Shown one piece after another: positions 6,443 through 7,256 of a stretch of 7,256 nucleotides of DNA. Under the pieces are notes generated by a model. The model worked only from the letters and a program-made list of their open reading frames with translations. It did not search any database and was not told the DNA's origin. Each line of letters opens with the position of its first letter. The stretch's first letter is position 1. The position numbers were made by a program, and so were the translations under genes. This DNA is from Nitrososphaerales archaeon (GTDB lineage: Archaea > Thermoproteota > Nitrososphaeria > Nitrososphaerales > Nitrososphaeraceae): positions 1 to 7,256 of the forward strand of contig JARBAV010000067.1 in the NCBI GenBank assembly GCA_029237515.1. The letters run 5' to 3'.

Positions 6443-6480
6443 TTCAGATAAATATTAGCGAGCTGGCAACCAAATCTGAA
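6443..6480. repeat. Inverted repeat flanking the purN core promoter
   Basis: TTCAGAT at 6443-6449 and ATCTGAA at 6474-6480 are perfect inverted copies separated by 24 bases. They bracket the putative TATA box and the inferred transcription start, so they could be paired half-sites for a regulator. Chance cannot be excluded for 7-base arms. Confidence 0.35.
6448..6456 (+). promoter_or_regulatory. Putative TATA box of purN
   Basis: ATAAATATT is centred about 37 bases before the ATG at 6489, predicting initiation near 6478 and a leader of about 11 bases. One arm of a 7-base inverted repeat overlaps its left edge. Confidence 0.45.
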
Positions 6481-6488
6481 CTGAAAAA

Positions 6489-7106
6489 ATGAAACTCGCC
6501 ATATTAATCTCTGGTCGAGGAAGTAATATGGATGCTATCCTAGCTGCGGTTAAGCGGGGGCAATTGCCACTCGCCCAACCAGTATTGGTTCTTTCAAATG
6601 TCCCAGACGCACTCGGTCTTACTATTGCGAGGGAAAAGTTTAGCATGCACACAGAAGTTCTAGATAAAAACGAGCTTAAGGGCTGGGAGTACGACAAGAA
6701 TTTAATGACTCTACTTCGAAAATACGAGATATGCCCAACAAATAGCCTTGTGTGTTTAGCAGGCTTTATGAGATTATTGAGCCCACAATTCGTCCATATC
6801 TTCAAAAATAGAATCCTAAATATCCATCCTTCATTACTTCCCTCCTTCCCTGGGTTACACGCTCAACGCCAAGCCATAGAATACGGAGTAAAAATAAGTG
6901 GATGCACCGTTCATTTTGTCGACGAAGGATTGGATACCGGTCCGATTATCATTCAAAAGTGCACCCCTGTTTTCTCATATGACACTGAGGAAACTTTATC
7001 GAATCGAATTCTACAGGATGAGCATCTTATTTATCCAGAAGCAGTTAAGATGGTAACAGAAGATAGGGTCAAGATTTCTGGGAGAACGGTACATATCAGC
7101 TATTGA
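6489..7106 (+). CDS. purN: Phosphoribosylglycinamide formyltransferase (GART, folate-dependent)
   Basis: It transfers the formyl group of a 10-formyl-folate-type donor to glycinamide ribonucleotide, the third step of de novo purine synthesis, in the cytoplasm. Seen in 205 residues: the phosphate loop SGRGSNMDAIL (8-18), LAGFMRLLSPQFV, then the catalytic segment NIHPSLLPSFPG with Asn111 and His113, and VDEGLDTGPIIIQ with Asp149. These match Asn106, His108 and Asp144 of the E. coli enzyme. DEHLIYPEAV near the C-terminus is also typical. The length is usual (about 200). The ATG at 6489 opens directly on the first strand MKLAILISGRGSN, so the start is secure. It stands alone, divergent from the nuclease gene, with no other purine gene in view. 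Confidence 0.95.
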   Translation: MKLAILISGRGSNMDAILAAVKRGQLPLAQPVLVLSNVPDALGLTIAREKFSMHTEVLDKNELKGWEYDKNLMTLLRKYEICPTNSLVCLAGFMRLLSPQFVHIFKNRILNIHPSLLPSFPGLHAQRQAIEYGVKISGCTVHFVDEGLDTGPIIIQKCTPVFSYDTEETLSNRILQDEHLIYPEAVKMVTEDRVKISGRTVHISY

Positions 7107-7256
7107 AACCGATCCAGATTCGAGCCATTGTGATTTCTTGCAATTGGAAAAGCAGAAAGGTAATCTTGATGCAGTTCATCGCGTGGAAATCACGATTCAA
7201 AAGTAAATTAAAGGTGTTCAGTGCTGATTGAAGGCGTGGTTGCACATTGAGCTCTT
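7107..7256. other. 150-base tail without a supportable gene
   Basis: Both strands were read. Only short open stretches occur, none with a recognisable product, and no tRNA-like or terminator hairpin was seen. TAAATTAAAGG around 7204-7214 is TATA-like, and about 31 bases on, a TTG at 7240 opens a frame (MHIEL) to the window edge, so a plus-strand gene might begin here. That is weak. Confidence 0.3.

Noticed and set aside
7107..7256. Small plus-strand frames after purN (for example one starting at a TTG near 7098 or a GTG near 7129)
   Set aside because: They are under 45 codons, show no family resemblance and lack a clear promoter; purN already ends at the normal family position.

Overview
The window looks like ordinary core-metabolism chromosome from an archaeon, most probably a soil-type ammonia-oxidising thaumarchaeote (Nitrososphaerota). 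Four things point there: a ThiD-ThiN fusion, an archaeal-type cofactor-independent phosphoglycerate mutase (ApgM), a short ThiR-like/COG2522 HTH protein, and an F420-type luciferase-like oxidoreductase. Starts are mixed (ATG, GTG, TTG), and A/T-rich TATA-like boxes lie about 30-37 bases before most starts, as expected for leaderless or short-leader archaeal mRNAs. The lineage is an inference from gene content. No mobile element, CRISPR array, tRNA or rRNA was seen.

Layout, left to right. (1) 18-752, minus: a sugar-phosphate nucleotidyltransferase broken by one in-frame TAA. The frame resumes without a shift and ends at a TGA that overlaps a possible next ATG at the window edge. (2) 811-2154, minus: thiDN, for thiamine pyrimidine phosphorylation and thiamine-phosphate synthesis. 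(3) 2305-3600, plus: apgM, for glycolysis/gluconeogenesis. (4) 3621-4028, minus: small HTH regulator with a C-terminal Cys/His cluster. (5) 4194-5276, plus: LLM-class flavin/F420-dependent oxidoreductase. (6) 5280-6347, minus: metallo-beta-lactamase/beta-CASP-like nuclease of the DNA-ligase-associated exonuclease type. (7) 6489-7106, plus: purN. The last 150 bases hold no gene I can support.

From thiDN onward every gene changes strand. There are three divergent promoter spacers (2155-2304, 4029-4193, 6348-6488) and two tight convergent junctions (20 and 3 bases). So there is little operon structure: only the nucleotidyltransferase could be cotranscribed with thiDN, and it too has a candidate promoter.

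The genes do not form one pathway. The most notable items are the clean nonsense mutation, two abutting perfect palindromes in the spacer between the HTH regulator and the oxidoreductase, and a ThiR-like DNA-binding protein without a ThiN domain close to thiDN. I do not see convincing evidence of a wholly new system.
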